A stretch of 31,638 nt of DNA from NCBI GenBank assembly GCA_002328295.1, contig DCXE01000015.1:478-32115 (forward strand). Direction: 5' to 3'. This document shows positions 6,712-13,705 of the stretch, piece by piece. The notes below the pieces were generated by a model. That model ran no database searches. It was given only the letters and a program-made list of their open reading frames with translations, and was not told the origin of the DNA. This DNA comes from Candidatus Peribacter sp. UBA2144 (lineage in GTDB: Bacteria; Patescibacteriota; Gracilibacteria; Peribacterales; Peribacteraceae). Each line of letters starts with the position of its first letter. Within the stretch, counting starts at the first letter, position 1. Made by a program: the position numbers and the translations under genes.

Positions 6712-7729
6712 CTGTTGCTAATTCCTTAATAATCTTTGCGCCTGCTCCTGTCTTTGCTTCAAATACCTTGCATCCCTCTTGGGCGTAAGCAAATTCGCGA
6801 ACGCGATCAACTGATTCATCAGTACAGATCAACTGAACAGTTGGACCTGCATCCATTGTGTAGAAAACGGGGAGATGCTCAGAAGTTCGCAGTTCAATTA
6901 TTCCATCTGTGATGCGATGAGTGTCGTTAGTTAAGTAATGAAGCGCGGGAGTTGAGGTTTGCATCACCATATGCATGTCCAGAACGTCTTCTTCGCAAAC
7001 GTATGTAAGTTTTTCGAAGTCTTTTGCGAGCACTGCATCGATGCACTCCTTCTGTCTGCGGTTCATGATGGCATCAACGCGGTCAGAATAGTGAGGACTA
7101 CTGTGTGCAGTTGGATGACCTTCTGTTGAACCGATTTTTTTCTCGATCATTGTTGGCACAACAATGATGTCATGCAGAGTCCAATGGTTCTCATCTGCAA
7201 ATTGTTTTCCGTATGCACTGTCGATCTCTTCTCCTTCGCCTGCAACAAGCGCCACGAATCCTCCGTGCACACTTCGGCCTGCAGATCCGGAACCAATACG
7301 TCCAATTACACTTGTTTGGGTCTCAGTTAATTCGTAAGTTTCTGCAATTAAACCTTGAATTGCTTTTGCAAGACAGCTGAAGACTGCGGATGAAGATGCA
7401 ATACCTACGGCAGATGGAATATTCGATCTGACTGTAATATTACATGATGCAGGAATTGCATCAGGAGCCCCCAGTTTAGTCAGGTACGTCTTTACGTTAT
7501 CCAAAGTCTTCCCAAATCGGGCTACGTGCTTCTCTCCCAAGATCTTCTCGGTTCCATCAGGATTAAAGGAATGCACAATAAGCTCAGGAGAATGGTCAAT
7601 ATCAATCTCTACATTTGGCCCATCTAGGCTCATGGAGAATGAATCGGCCATTGGGATTCTAAGCGGATCATTTCGGTTTCCCCAGTACTTTATCCATGCG
7701 GAATTGGGGGAGGAGGATGCTGTAATCAT
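6704..7729 (-). CDS. mvaD: Diphosphomevalonate decarboxylase
   Basis: This GHMP-family enzyme phosphorylates and decarboxylates (R)-5-diphosphomevalonate to isopentenyl diphosphate. Signature blocks are SAWIKYWGNRND near the N-terminus (Lys), VGIASSSAVFSCLAKA (phosphate-binding loop), GRIGSGSAGRSVHGGFV, and YTMDAGPTVQL with the catalytic Asp. It has 341 residues, the usual length. It starts 4 nt after the mevalonate kinase stop, so the two are translationally coupled. Because no phosphomevalonate kinase is seen, a role as phosphomevalonate decarboxylase, which some homologues have, cannot be excluded. The sequence blocks favour the classical enzyme. Confidence 0.9.
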   Translation of the reverse strand: MITASSSPNSAWIKYWGNRNDPLRIPMADSFSMSLDGPNVEIDIDHSPELIVHSFNPDGTEKILGEKHVARFGKTLDNVKTYLTKLGAPDAIPASCNITVRSNIPSAVGIASSSAVFSCLAKAIQGLIAETYELTETQTSVIGRIGSGSAGRSVHGGFVALVAGEGEEIDSAYGKQFADENHWTLHDIIVVPTMIEKKIGSTEGHPTAHSSPHYSDRVDAIMNRRQKECIDAVLAKDFEKLTYVCEEDVLDMHMVMQTSTPALHYLTNDTHRITDGIIELRTSEHLPVFYTMDAGPTVQLICTDESVDRVREFAYAQEGCKVFEAKTGAGAKIIKELATVA

Positions 7730-7733
7730 ATTA

Positions 7734-8609
7734 TTAGGCGGTAGATTGTAGACGATAGTATTTTAATTGATGTTTTGAGGTAAAGTCTTTCAAAAATCCA
7801 GACTTTTTATGGATGACCAATGCCATCCCTCCACCCCCTGTTCTTCCTCCGGCTCCCAAAACCTTGGCTGAGCCTCCGGATGATTCGATTTCAGCTATAA
7901 GATCTTGCACAGGCTTTGGAACAATGCCGAGGAGCAGTTGAGATTGATAATTATCTTTAATAATTGATTCGAAATCGTCTTTATCGATAAGCCTTTGTGT
8001 ACATTCTGCAATTTGCTTAAGTGCATCTTCAATTTTTGGATCGCTCTCGCGAAGTTTGGTAACAATATCAACCAGCTCGCTCGTAGTTTCATTCGGCTTT
8101 CCTGTATCAATCAAAATCGCATCCTTAAGTATGTCGTCAGGCAACTCAATTGGCGTGAAGCCTTCCTCTTTCTTGTAGAGGATAGGGGAATTTTCCCAAA
8201 TTACATTGAAGTCAATTCCGCTGTTGTGGGGACTTAAGCTTTTTTCGATTGCCAGTGCTTCAGATTTACTTTTGTTCCCCAAAAAGCATTTGCTGATTGC
8301 AATAATCAGTGAAGTTGATGAACCCATGCCTTTACCAAGTGGAATCTCATTAGTAATTTTTAGTCTCCCCTGAATAATCTTTCCTTTGAATCGTTGAATT
8401 TGATTCAAGATGTCTTTTAAGTATGCGTTCCAGTTTGCATCTCCTTTGATTTCTTCCCATTCCACTTCAATACCGTCGCAATTTCTATCTTCTTCGAACT
8501 CAGAAGTTACATTTAAAGGAGAGGGGATTGCGATGCCGGGATATCCGAATACAACAGCGTACTCTCCCGTAAGAATAATTTTGCCTGAGGCAGAACCAAT
8601 CAGTTTCAA
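7734..8609 (-). CDS. Mevalonate kinase (GHMP kinase)
   Basis: It should phosphorylate mevalonate with ATP. The N-terminal SASGKIILTGEYAVVFGYPGIA, quoted here as SASGKIILTGEYAVV plus YPGIA, is typical of mevalonate kinases. The GHMP ATP loop reads PLGKGMGSSTSLI, SPHNSGIDFNV carries the catalytic Asp region, and GAGGRTGGGGMALV is the third motif. It has 291 residues, at the short end. The start is a TTG: TATTAT (8619-8624) ends 9 nt upstream, so the message is probably leaderless. Phosphomevalonate kinase is the main alternative, but the SGIDFNV block fits mevalonate kinase better. Confidence 0.82.
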   Translation of the reverse strand: MKLIGSASGKIILTGEYAVVFGYPGIAIPSPLNVTSEFEEDRNCDGIEVEWEEIKGDANWNAYLKDILNQIQRFKGKIIQGRLKITNEIPLGKGMGSSTSLIIAISKCFLGNKSKSEALAIEKSLSPHNSGIDFNVIWENSPILYKKEEGFTPIELPDDILKDAILIDTGKPNETTSELVDIVTKLRESDPKIEDALKQIAECTQRLIDKDDFESIIKDNYQSQLLLGIVPKPVQDLIAEIESSGGSAKVLGAGGRTGGGGMALVIHKKSGFLKDFTSKHQLKYYRLQSTA

Positions 8610-8618
8610 GTGCTACTA

Positions 8619-8624
8619 ATAATA
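8619..8624 (-). promoter_or_regulatory. -10 box of the mevalonate kinase gene
   Basis: TATTAT on the minus strand ends 9 nt before the TTG start codon, and it helps decide that start. It overlaps the edge of the hairpin repeat at 8621-8692. Confidence 0.4.
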
Positions 8625-8692
8625 AAGGATATAAAGGATAAAAAGGATATAAAAGAATCCTTTAAATCATTTAAATCCTTTATATCCCCAAT
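8621..8692. repeat. AT-rich inverted repeat between uppS and mevalonate kinase
   Basis: Left arm units AAAGGATATAAAGG are complementary to right arm units CCTTTATATCC and AATCCTTTAAATC. It can fold into an imperfect hairpin and belongs to the same family as positions 1-30. It may end or attenuate transcription coming from idi-uppS. Confidence 0.65.
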
Positions 8693-9415
8693 TTATGAGC
8701 CATATCGTCTTCCTCTATGTTCATAGTCAGAAACAGCCTTCTCTAAATCTCTGACTTCAAAATCAGGAAATAACTTATCTTCGAAGATCCACTCTGCGTA
8801 TGCGGCTTGCCACAAAAAGAAGTTAGAAGTCCGTTTTTCGCCGGAAGTTCGGATTATAATATCAATGTCAGGCAATTCGGGGTGGTCAAGATAACTTCGA
8901 ATGTTAATGTCATCCTGAGCTCTGTTGAAGGATGACATTGGCTGTGTCATGGTTCGACAGGGCTCACCATGACACTTCTTTTCAACTGCTCTCTCAATTT
9001 CATCTCTTCCACCGTAATCAACTGCTAAGTGCAGAGTGAAATCGGTTTGGTCAAAAGTTTTTTCCTCTACCTCCTTAATAAGTTCAGCCAAAGAGGAGGG
9101 GATGCGGTCTTTTCTTCCGGAATGGCAAAACTTAGTCTTGTTTTCAATAAAACTTTCTTGTTCTTTCCTTAAATAATCCTCGAGCATCTTCATCAACATA
9201 TCAATCTCTTGTCTTTCGCGCTTCCAGTTCTCGGTCGAGAAGCACCAGACAGTCATAACAGAAATTCTCTCGTCATTTCTGCACCACTCAGTTAGTGCTT
9301 TGAAGTTTTCAATAGCCTGCTCATGACCTTTCCACGGATTTAGACTGCGCGATTTTGCCCAGCGCCTATTACCGTCAGGGATAATGCCTAAATGGATTGC
9401 ATTATCATTATTCAT
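8693..9415 (-). CDS. uppS: Isoprenyl (undecaprenyl) diphosphate synthase, cis type
   Basis: This cis-prenyltransferase extends allylic diphosphates with IPP to make the lipid carrier for wall synthesis. IIPDGNRRWAK carries the catalytic Asp, followed by WCFSTENWKR, LAVDYGGRDEI, and IIRTSGEKRTSNFFLWQ with the conserved Arg and Ser, then a C-terminal RGRRYGS. It has 240 residues. Between YGGRDEIERAV and the IIRTSGE block, about 22 residues (KCHGEPCRTMTQPMSSFNRA and following) are encoded by two adjacent palindromic repeats. The ATG overlaps the idi stop (ATGA), so the two genes are coupled. Confidence 0.92.
   Translation of the reverse strand: MNNDNAIHLGIIPDGNRRWAKSRSLNPWKGHEQAIENFKALTEWCRNDERISVMTVWCFSTENWKRERQEIDMLMKMLEDYLRKEQESFIENKTKFCHSGRKDRIPSSLAELIKEVEEKTFDQTDFTLHLAVDYGGRDEIERAVEKKCHGEPCRTMTQPMSSFNRAQDDINIRSYLDHPELPDIDIIIRTSGEKRTSNFFLWQAAYAEWIFEDKLFPDFEVRDLEKAVSDYEHRGRRYGS
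8908..8975. repeat. Two adjacent palindromic repeats inside uppS
   Basis: Hairpin 1 (8908-8937) has arms TGTCATCCT / AGGATGACA. Hairpin 2 (8944-8975) has arms GTGTCATGG / CCATGACAC with loop TTCGACAGGGCTCA. Both resemble dispersed bacterial intergenic palindromes of the GTCATCC...GGATGAC and GTCATGGTGAGC...TCGAACCATGAC kinds. They lie in frame within coding sequence. Confidence 0.8.
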
Positions 9416-9939
9416 TGATCAGTTTCGAGTATATGTTTTAAGGCTAAGAGCAACCATGGACTGTAATTTTCATTATGTTCATCAATATCCTTCATAAGTT
9501 CATCTATATTTATCCATTTGGCCTCCTCAACTTCTTCTGGATCCAATTTAAACTCAATATCCCCATCAACTTCTCCTACAAATATTGTGTCGTATTCATA
9601 CTCAGCCCCTTTGCCTTTAGGATCTTTTGCCTGATATACAAAGGAGGAGCACTCGGTTAGATCACAAGTAAAACCACATTCTTCCTCAAGTCTTTTCTCG
9701 GCTTGAGTTGCCAGATTATCTTCCTCCTGAAAATGCGAACAACATGTATTTGCCCATAGTCCGCCGAAAAGTTTCGAATCTGCTCTTTTTTGTATCAGTA
9801 ATTGTTTCCAATTATCTCTAAATATTAATATAGAGAAAGCTCTATGTAATTTACCGTCGCCTTCATGGGCGCTTTTTCTATCACTTATTTCCAATATATT
9901 GCCGTCAGAATCGCAAAGAAGTACATGCCTCATACACAT
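9412..9939 (-). CDS. idi: Isopentenyl-diphosphate isomerase, type I
   Basis: This Nudix-fold enzyme interconverts IPP and DMAPP. It carries GKLHRAFSILIF, QKRADSKLFGGLWANTCCSHF (quoted to 20: QKRADSKLFGGLWANTCCSH) with the catalytic Cys, RLEEECGF (Nudix-derived Glu block) and the acidic GAEYEYDTIFVGEV with the catalytic Glu. From the ATG giving MCMRHVLL it has 175 residues, a normal type I length. A -10-like TAACAA ends 8 nt upstream. An in-frame ATG 45 nt further upstream would add a leader not found in the family. It is the first gene of the isoprenoid cluster and is divergent from mscS. Confidence 0.9.
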   Translation of the reverse strand: MCMRHVLLCDSDGNILEISDRKSAHEGDGKLHRAFSILIFRDNWKQLLIQKRADSKLFGGLWANTCCSHFQEEDNLATQAEKRLEEECGFTCDLTECSSFVYQAKDPKGKGAEYEYDTIFVGEVDGDIEFKLDPEEVEEAKWINIDELMKDIDEHNENYSPWLLLALKHILETDQ

Positions 9940-9986
9940 ACTCTCGATTGTTAGGATTAAATTGTCAATTGTTACAAGTAGCAAGT

Positions 9987-10013
9987 TTGCTTTTACGTAC
10001 AGGTCTGTATAAT
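9987..10013 (+). promoter_or_regulatory. Promoter of mscS-like gene
   Basis: TATAAT (10008-10013) ends 9 nt before the ATG at 10023. The best -35 is TTGCTT (9987-9992) with a short 15-nt spacer. It is a clear leaderless arrangement and decides the start over an upstream in-frame ATG. Confidence 0.55.
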
Positions 10014-10022
10014 CAGCGTCAT

Positions 10023-11087
10023 ATGGAAAACTATGCTGACATCCTGACCAAATCTATTGGTCCAAACACTATTCAATCTCTGCTGATAGCGATTATCACT
10101 TTTATCGTTGTTTACATAGCTCTTACGGTATTTTGGAAGGTCTTGCTTAAGCGTTTGCGTATAATAGCTAAGAAAACGAAGATTAAGGCTGATGATGTAG
10201 TGCTGGATGTATTGGAAGGAGTCGGACAGTTGTTTTATATAGCAATAGCTCTTTTTGTTTCGGTACAGTCTCTTGCTCTTTCGCCTGCAATAGGGACTAT
10301 TATCAAAGCAGTATTTCTGATAGCTGTTGTTTCCGAGGTGATAAAACTTGCAGATCGAGTGATACATTACTCCTTGGTAAAGGGTATGCAGTCTAAGCAT
10401 AAGAGTATGAGTGCGGATGAAGAAGCGAAGATATCAGGCGTCTTTTCAATCTTCATTAAGTTTGGATTATGGTCAATTGGTGGGCTTCTGATTTTAAGCA
10501 ACTTAGGTTTCAATGTTACGTCGCTGATCGCGGGATTAGGTATTGGAGGTTTGGCTATCTCGCTTGCGCTCCAAAATGTTCTGGGAGATATGTTCAGTTC
10601 ACTTTCGATTGCAGTTGATAAGCCGTTTCAGGAAGGGGACTTTATCGTGGTTGGAGATAACAAAGGAACGGTTAAACATGTTGGTATCAAAACCACTAGG
10701 CTAGAAGCTTTGGAAGGAGAAGAGATTGTTATTTCCAATACGGAACTTACAACTGCGCGCGTGCAGAACTATAGAAAGCTCAAAAAAAGAAGAGTTGTGT
10801 TCACTGTGGGAGTTGAATATGGGACTCCAACCGAAAAACTGAAGAAGATTCCGGGTATTATTAAGCAGAGCATCGCAAATGCGGGAAAAACGGAATTTGA
10901 CCGTTGTCACTTTGTTGAGTTTGGAGATTCAAACTTAAATTACGAGATTGTTTACTACATAGAATCCAAGGAATACATCGATTATGTTGATGCACAACAA
11001 AAGATGAACATTTCGATCTTGGATGAGTTTGCCAAAGAGGGGATCGAGATGGCGTTCCCAACTCAGACGATTCACGTTGTTAAATAA
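10023..11087 (+). CDS. MscS-family mechanosensitive channel
   Basis: This would be a membrane channel opened by tension during osmotic downshock. About four hydrophobic segments lie within the first 175 residues, followed by the pore-helix block GLGIGGLAISLALQNVLGD, then SIAVDKPFQEGDFIVVG and the beta domain (GTVKHVGIKTTRLEALEGE, IVISNTELTTARVQNY). The C-terminus is FPTQTIHVVK. It has 354 residues from MENYADIL. The stop abuts the start of the next gene, so the two form a small operon. Confidence 0.9.
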   Translation: MENYADILTKSIGPNTIQSLLIAIITFIVVYIALTVFWKVLLKRLRIIAKKTKIKADDVVLDVLEGVGQLFYIAIALFVSVQSLALSPAIGTIIKAVFLIAVVSEVIKLADRVIHYSLVKGMQSKHKSMSADEEAKISGVFSIFIKFGLWSIGGLLILSNLGFNVTSLIAGLGIGGLAISLALQNVLGDMFSSLSIAVDKPFQEGDFIVVGDNKGTVKHVGIKTTRLEALEGEEIVISNTELTTARVQNYRKLKKRRVVFTVGVEYGTPTEKLKKIPGIIKQSIANAGKTEFDRCHFVEFGDSNLNYEIVYYIESKEYIDYVDAQQKMNISILDEFAKEGIEMAFPTQTIHVVK

Positions 11088-11735
11088 ATGCCTTCATCGA
11101 ATGGATTTTGGGTTTTTCCGATAGAAAAGCTTAATGAAAACTTAGAAAAGAATCTAAAGAAAGATTTGCAGGAGGCTCACGGAGTTTCACTTGTGATCGG
11201 TTGTCCGCTACCGGGTCACATACTGGAAAAGTTCAGCGAACTTAAAGAGAAAGTCGGGTCAGATATCGATATAAAGTGGCGTGATGATCCTTCCGCATTT
11301 CATATTACGGTTTATGGACTAGTTATACCTTCCGAATACCGGGGAGAAGAGTCTTGGCATGCTATGGAGGAAAAAGTACCTGAGCTCATCGAGATATTTA
11401 ATGAATTCAAAGGATTTGAACTTGAAGCTAGGGGTATTTCTATACTTGGAATGGGAGCAGTAGCACTTAAAATCTCCGATTCACCTGAGCTTCAACAACT
11501 TCGTGGGAAGATAAGTCAGCTCCAGGGTGTAAGTCCTCTAAAGTTCGGAGGAAAAACCATCAAATGCATTATTGGAAGAGTAAATAAGATTGATGAGGAA
11601 AGGAGACTCAAGCTCAGGAAAATTTGTGAGGAGCTAAAGGGGTTTGATGTTGGAACTTTGAAAGTAGAAGGCTTAAAGATGGTGCATTACTCTCATAGGT
11701 TTTTGGATAAAGTGACTGATAAGGTTGTTATCTAA
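11088..11735 (+). CDS. 2H-phosphoesterase-like protein, second motif degenerate
   Basis: The ATG follows the mscS-like stop with no gap. It has 215 residues and is soluble. FHITVYG supplies one HxT motif of the 2H (LigT-like) superfamily. The usual second HxT strand appears to be KCIIGRV, without His, while HYSHR near the C-terminus has His but not the motif spacing. The fold assignment is therefore moderate, and the enzyme may be inactive or have changed chemistry. Known members act on 2',3'-cyclic phosphates or RNA ends. No substrate can be named here. Confidence 0.6.
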   Translation: MPSSNGFWVFPIEKLNENLEKNLKKDLQEAHGVSLVIGCPLPGHILEKFSELKEKVGSDIDIKWRDDPSAFHITVYGLVIPSEYRGEESWHAMEEKVPELIEIFNEFKGFELEARGISILGMGAVALKISDSPELQQLRGKISQLQGVSPLKFGGKTIKCIIGRVNKIDEERRLKLRKICEELKGFDVGTLKVEGLKMVHYSHRFLDKVTDKVVI

Positions 11736-11881
11736 TTTTCGGCGTTTTTCTAGAAAAATGTGCGAACTCAGGAGCAGGATAGTACCCGACAAGGCTTTTT
11801 TTGAAAATCATTAAAAATGCTAAATTTTGTACACCAGAGCCTGTGAGAGCCTAAATCCGGTTTCAGAAAGGCCTCTAGGCG

Positions 11882-11910
11882 TTGAGAAATAGGGTCAAAT
11901 TTGTTATAAT
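11882..11910 (+). promoter_or_regulatory. Strong promoter upstream of structured RNA
   Basis: TTGAGA (11882-11887), a 17-nt spacer, and consensus TATAAT (11905-11910). No ORF starts within the next 200 nt, so it should drive a non-coding transcript starting near 11917. It is one of the best promoters in the window. Confidence 0.7.
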
Positions 11911-11916
11911 ACTGGT

Positions 11917-12082
11917 GTCTTCAATGATTAATTAATTTATTTTATTTATGAATTGTTGACTCGTCCTCCCCAATTTATTTGGGAAGAACTAGCAAAGTAG
12001 CCCTCCTCACGGTTGGCTATTTTGCTAAGTGGACGTATTTTGTGATCTCTATTACAGAGAGAAATAAAGTAAGCCAGTATTA
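11917..12082 (+). ncRNA. Candidate structured RNA upstream of crp, 6S-like layout possible
   Basis: The stretch 11736-12120 has no gene. Downstream of the promoter the sequence folds well: CGTCC/GGACG (11962-11966 with 12031-12035) closes a junction with two hairpins, CCCAA/TTGGG (11969-11983) and a 13-bp stem TAGCAAAGTAGCC/GGCTATTTTGCTA (11990-12002 with 12015-12027). Outside it, TTATTTTATTT (11937-11947) pairs with AAATAAAGTAA (12062-12072), and TCTCT/AGAGA makes a small hairpin on the 3' side. TAATACTGG (11907-11915) is complementary to CCAGTATTA (12074-12082), but its 5' arm overlaps the -10. A long rod with a closing stem, a bubble and a small 3' hairpin recalls 6S RNA. I cannot confirm that identity. 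A long crp leader is the alternative, but crp has its own promoter. Confidence 0.55.
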
Positions 12083-12111
12083 TTGCAGTTGCAATGTAAG
12101 TCACTTACACT
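12083..12111 (+). promoter_or_regulatory. Promoter of Crp/Fnr regulator
   Basis: TTGCAG (12083-12088), a 17-nt spacer, TACACT (12106-12111), then 9 nt to a GTG start. This supports a leaderless GTG-initiated message. Confidence 0.6.
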
Positions 12112-12120
12112 CATTTCACT

Positions 12121-12810
12121 GTGCCCCGCCCACTCCTTTGGTATCTGAAGAGCGTTGAACTCTTTGCTGGAATAAGCGAGGAGGAAATGCACGAATTGGT
12201 ATCCGGCGTTATAGATAAGCAGATGGATAAGAAAGAGTTTATCTACACTCCGCAGGATCTTGTGGAGAATGTTTATGTACTCAAAGAAGGAGAGGTGACG
12301 CTGTATAAATCGGTTGATGGAAAGAGAGTAGTTCTAGATATACTCAAGCCCGGCTCGGTATTCGGAAACATCGGATTCGACCCAGAAAGCGCGGATAGGC
12401 ATTACGCAGAAGTCACGGAGAAAGCTTACATCTGCACCTTGCCATCCACATACTTCCTGCAAATCCTCAAGAAGCGTCCGGAAGTTGCACTCAGAGCCCT
12501 AAAAATTCTTAGCAGGCGTCTGTCCCAATACGAAGCACAAATAAAAGCACTTTCAACTCTTCAGGCAAAGGATAGAATCTTAGCTACCGTCAGGTTAATA
12601 AATCAAAAAGACTCCGAAAGCATTCTGCCGGATGTTCTTAAGCGTCCCACGAAAATCACGCACGAAAAACTCGGGAATATGACTGGGCTCACGTGTGAGA
12701 CTGTGACGAAGCAGTTAAATGAGCTGGAGAAAGCAGGGATGATCAGCATCGATCGCAAGCAAATTCATCTGACTGAAAGCGGGGTAAGGGAAGTTATGGA
12801 GAACGGATGA
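12121..12810 (+). CDS. Crp/Fnr-family transcription regulator
   Basis: The N-terminal cyclic-nucleotide-binding-like domain (about 10-125) starts LKSVELFAGISEEEM and has VYVLKEGEVTLYKS and KPGSVFGNIGF. A dimer helix at 125-150 is followed by a winged helix: THEKLGNMTGLTCETVTKQL is the recognition region and GMISIDRKQIHLT the wing. The ligand site lacks the GE..LF...R(T/S) pattern of cAMP binders, and no Cys cluster for an FeS centre is visible, so the signal is unknown. It has 229 residues with a GTG start set by the promoter. The small membrane gene that follows has a -10 of its own. Confidence 0.88.
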   Translation: MPRPLLWYLKSVELFAGISEEEMHELVSGVIDKQMDKKEFIYTPQDLVENVYVLKEGEVTLYKSVDGKRVVLDILKPGSVFGNIGFDPESADRHYAEVTEKAYICTLPSTYFLQILKKRPEVALRALKILSRRLSQYEAQIKALSTLQAKDRILATVRLINQKDSESILPDVLKRPTKITHEKLGNMTGLTCETVTKQLNELEKAGMISIDRKQIHLTESGVREVMENG

Positions 12811-12825
12811 TATTATTCTCAACAT

Positions 12826-13188
12826 ATGAAAACCAAGGAAATCCTCAAAATAGTCAGTGCCCCCGTAATCTTTGCATCTCTTTGCTGCCTCAGCCCTGTC
12901 ATTCTAGTCCTGATAGGAGTAAGCACCGTCAGCTTCGCAGGCTCTCTTGCAGATTCTCTTTATGGAACTTATAAATGGATGTTCAGATCCATTGGGTTTC
13001 TGACGCTTCTGATCAGCTTGGTCATCTACTTCAGGCATAAGGGAGTGTGTACTTTGGATCAGGCCAAAAGGCGAAGAAATGAGATCATAAATACTTTTCT
13101 GATAGTTCTGATTGCTGGAGTAATCAGCTACATCATCTTTCTCTACGGAATCGTTGAAATTATTGGGATTTGGCTTGGGATTTGGTAG
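12826..13188 (+). CDS. Small MerT-like membrane protein
   Basis: A 120-residue protein with three or four hydrophobic segments (about 10-40, 50-68, 88-118). A Cys pair sits in the first segment (SLCCLSPVILVLIG) and another Cys in a short basic loop (HKGVCTLDQAKRR). That layout resembles mercuric-transport MerT-type proteins, but there is no mer gene nearby and the match is only by pattern. TATTAT (12811-12816) ends 9 nt before the ATG. It follows the Crp/Fnr gene and may be linked to it functionally. The stop codon overlaps the tRNA promoter. Confidence 0.6.
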   Translation: MKTKEILKIVSAPVIFASLCCLSPVILVLIGVSTVSFAGSLADSLYGTYKWMFRSIGFLTLLISLVIYFRHKGVCTLDQAKRRRNEIINTFLIVLIAGVISYIIFLYGIVEIIGIWLGIW

Positions 13189-13191
13189 AAT
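13163..13191 (+). promoter_or_regulatory. Promoter of tRNA-Gly
   Basis: TTGGGA (13163-13168), a 17-nt spacer, TAGAAT (13186-13191), 13 nt before the mature tRNA. It overlaps the end of the upstream membrane-protein gene, and the -10 contains that gene's stop codon. Confidence 0.55.
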
Positions 13192-13204
13192 CTTCTCACC
13201 TTAT

Positions 13205-13279
13205 GCGGGCGTCGTATAATGGTTATTACCCTAGGTTTCCAACCTAGAGACGGCGGTTCGATTCCGCTCGCCCGCTCCA
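13205..13279 (+). tRNA. tRNA-Gly, anticodon TCC
   Basis: A complete cloverleaf: acceptor GCGGGCG pairs with CGCCCGC; the D arm contains GTATAATGGTTATTAC; the anticodon stem CTAGG/CCTAG has the loop TTTCCAA giving anticodon TCC; the T arm GGCGGTTCGATTCCGCT has the TTCGATT loop. Discriminator T and CCA are encoded. The minus-strand ORF across it is a translation artefact. Confidence 0.96.
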
Positions 13280-13280
13280 G

Positions 13281-13380
13281 CCTCCGCAGGAGGCTGTCCG
13301 CCGTAGCCTTGGCGAAGGCGGGCAATCACAAACACCACTGACAACCACCTCCTGCTACGGCTGGCAGGCCAGCTAGTTTT
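13281..13380. repeat. GC-rich hairpin repeats after tRNA-Gly
   Basis: Starting with CCTCCGCAGGAGG and GTCCGCCGTAGCCTTGGCG, this is the palindromic family that encodes the spurious AFAKATA peptides seen in many candidate-phyla genomes. A shorter CTGGCAGGCCAGC hairpin follows at about 13361-13373. It is non-coding and may act as a terminator for the tRNA. Confidence 0.65.
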
Positions 13381-13398
13381 TAGTTAGAATCATCCACT

Positions 13399-13638
13399 AT
13401 GGCTCACTTTGTCTATTTGCTAAGTAACAAGTATGGAAAACAATATGTTGGCCACACAGAAGATATAAACGCTCGACTTATAGAGCATAACGAAGGCTCA
13501 GTTAAAGCTACGAAAAATCTACGACCATGGGAGGTAGAGTGGTTCTGTGGGTTTCGTAACAAATCCATTGCAATTCGATTTGAAAAATACTTAAAATCAG
13601 GATCAGGACGAAGCTTTAGAGATCGTCATTTGATTTAA
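13399..13638 (+). CDS. GIY-YIG nuclease-like protein
   Basis: This 79-residue single-domain protein matches the UPF0213/GIY-YIG fold: FVYLLSN (GIY-like strand), KQYVGHT (YIG-like strand), then DINARLIEHNEGSV with the conserved Arg and His, and the catalytic Glu region RFEKYLKSGSGR. Small stand-alone members are common in bacteria and mostly of unknown role; some cut or process nucleic acid. TAGAAT (13385-13390) ends 8 nt before the ATG. A rho-independent terminator follows, so it is a single-gene unit. Confidence 0.85.
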   Translation: MAHFVYLLSNKYGKQYVGHTEDINARLIEHNEGSVKATKNLRPWEVEWFCGFRNKSIAIRFEKYLKSGSGRSFRDRHLI

Positions 13639-13640
13639 TT

Positions 13641-13670
13641 AATGGCTTACACAAGCCATTTTTTATTTTA
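13641..13670 (+). terminator. Rho-independent terminator after GIY-YIG gene
   Basis: AATGGCTT, loop ACAC, AAGCCATT, followed by TTTTATTTTA. It begins 3 nt after the stop codon. Confidence 0.85.
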
Positions 13671-13705
13671 CTCCTGAGCGGAAATACAACTGATACACTA
13701 CTATC

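Noticed and set aside
9948..10022. Upstream start for the mscS-like gene at 9948
   Set aside because: The TATAAT at 10008-10013 would lie inside the coding sequence, and the ATG at 10023 begins a normal family N-terminus.
13143..13325. Minus-strand ORF starting MPAFAKATADSLL and containing GIEPPSLGWKP
   Set aside because: It is the antisense of tRNA-Gly and of the GC-rich hairpin repeat, a well-known kind of spurious translation.
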